This document shows positions 50,919 to 50,928 of a stretch of 50,928 nucleotides of DNA, one piece after another. Source of the stretch: Acidobacteriota bacterium (GTDB lineage Bacteria > Acidobacteriota > Thermoanaerobaculia > Multivoradales > JBCCEF01); NCBI GenBank assembly GCA_039030395.1, contig JBCCEF010000029.1, forward strand, positions 1 to 50,928. The letters are read 5' to 3'. Position numbers and translations under genes: made by a program. The notes beneath the pieces were generated by a model that had not been told where the DNA came from, made no database searches, and saw nothing but the letters and a program-made list of their open reading frames with translations. How positions within the stretch are numbered: position 1 is the stretch's first letter; the number at the start of each line of letters is the position of its first letter.

Positions 50919-50928
50919 AGCGATGGAC

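Noticed and set aside
1-50928. CRISPR arrays, tRNA and rRNA genes
   Set aside because: No regularly spaced identical repeats and no tRNA-type TTCGA arm with matching stems were seen by reading; small RNA genes could be missed.

Overview
The window is GC-rich, densely coded DNA from a Gram-negative bacterium. An outer membrane is implied by a TonB-dependent receptor, signal peptides and a lipobox, and by multiheme c-type cytochromes. The mixture (RND/MMPL exporter, M29 aminopeptidase, membrane protein fused to a spermidine-synthase domain, Sel1/TPR giant, DUF3365 cytochrome, DUF1684 lipoprotein) resembles Acidobacteriota-type genomes, but this is inference from content, not a phylogenetic placement. 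No rRNA, tRNA or CRISPR array was seen.

Layout. 1-2650 is accessory: a partial IS1-family transposase, a lower-GC three-gene cassette (HigB-like toxin, HTH antitoxin, third beta-rich protein) and small unknown proteins. 2810-3770 holds an unknown gene and a 440-base intergenic block full of palindromes and hairpin repeats. 3771-7715 is the SRP GTPase Ffh, divergent from pyruvate kinase, which is coupled to a haloalkane-dehalogenase-like hydrolase. 7724-15084 is a leftward run: MMPL/RND exporter, PgsA, lytic transglycosylase, cytoplasmic pullulanase and an SDR. 15159-20407 has an M29 aminopeptidase, a DoxX-like membrane protein, a secreted esterase with a TPR-like tail and a PabB-PabC fusion.

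20623-25163 is a rightward run: threonine dehydratase, a 180-base hairpin element that runs into the purE start, purE, purK, an FkbM methyltransferase and a LysE exporter. 25095-31360 holds two acyltransferases of phospholipid synthesis on either side of a 1304-residue TPR/Sel1 envelope protein. 31434-33733 is a BlaI-type repressor coupled to an unusual M56-M23 fusion (membrane zinc protease plus LytM peptidoglycan hydrolase), with a BlaI-like operator upstream.

33858-40770 is the most interesting stretch. A leftward, tightly spaced operon encodes a ZnuD-like TonB receptor with His/Glu-rich insertions, a flavin monooxygenase-like enzyme of the SidA/IucD type, and a membrane protein fused to an aminopropyltransferase-like domain. 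It is preceded by a His/Cys-containing small protein whose promoter region carries a DtxR/IdeR-like dyad. It could make, export and recover a metallophore; this is a hypothesis.

40925-46502 contains a 2Fe-2S ferredoxin, an SGNH hydrolase, peptidase E, a DUF1684 lipoprotein and a translationally coupled electron-transfer operon (pentaheme cytochrome, DUF3365 monoheme protein, His-rich membrane protein) behind a near-consensus promoter with an 18-base palindrome. 46926-48458 is a Ycf45/SpoIIIAA-like AAA ATPase. The right end is gene-poor: remnant DNA, a truncated IS110-family transposase that replaces the 3' end of a membrane protein gene, a secreted unknown protein whose promoter spacer contains a perfect dyad, and a divergent XRE regulator.
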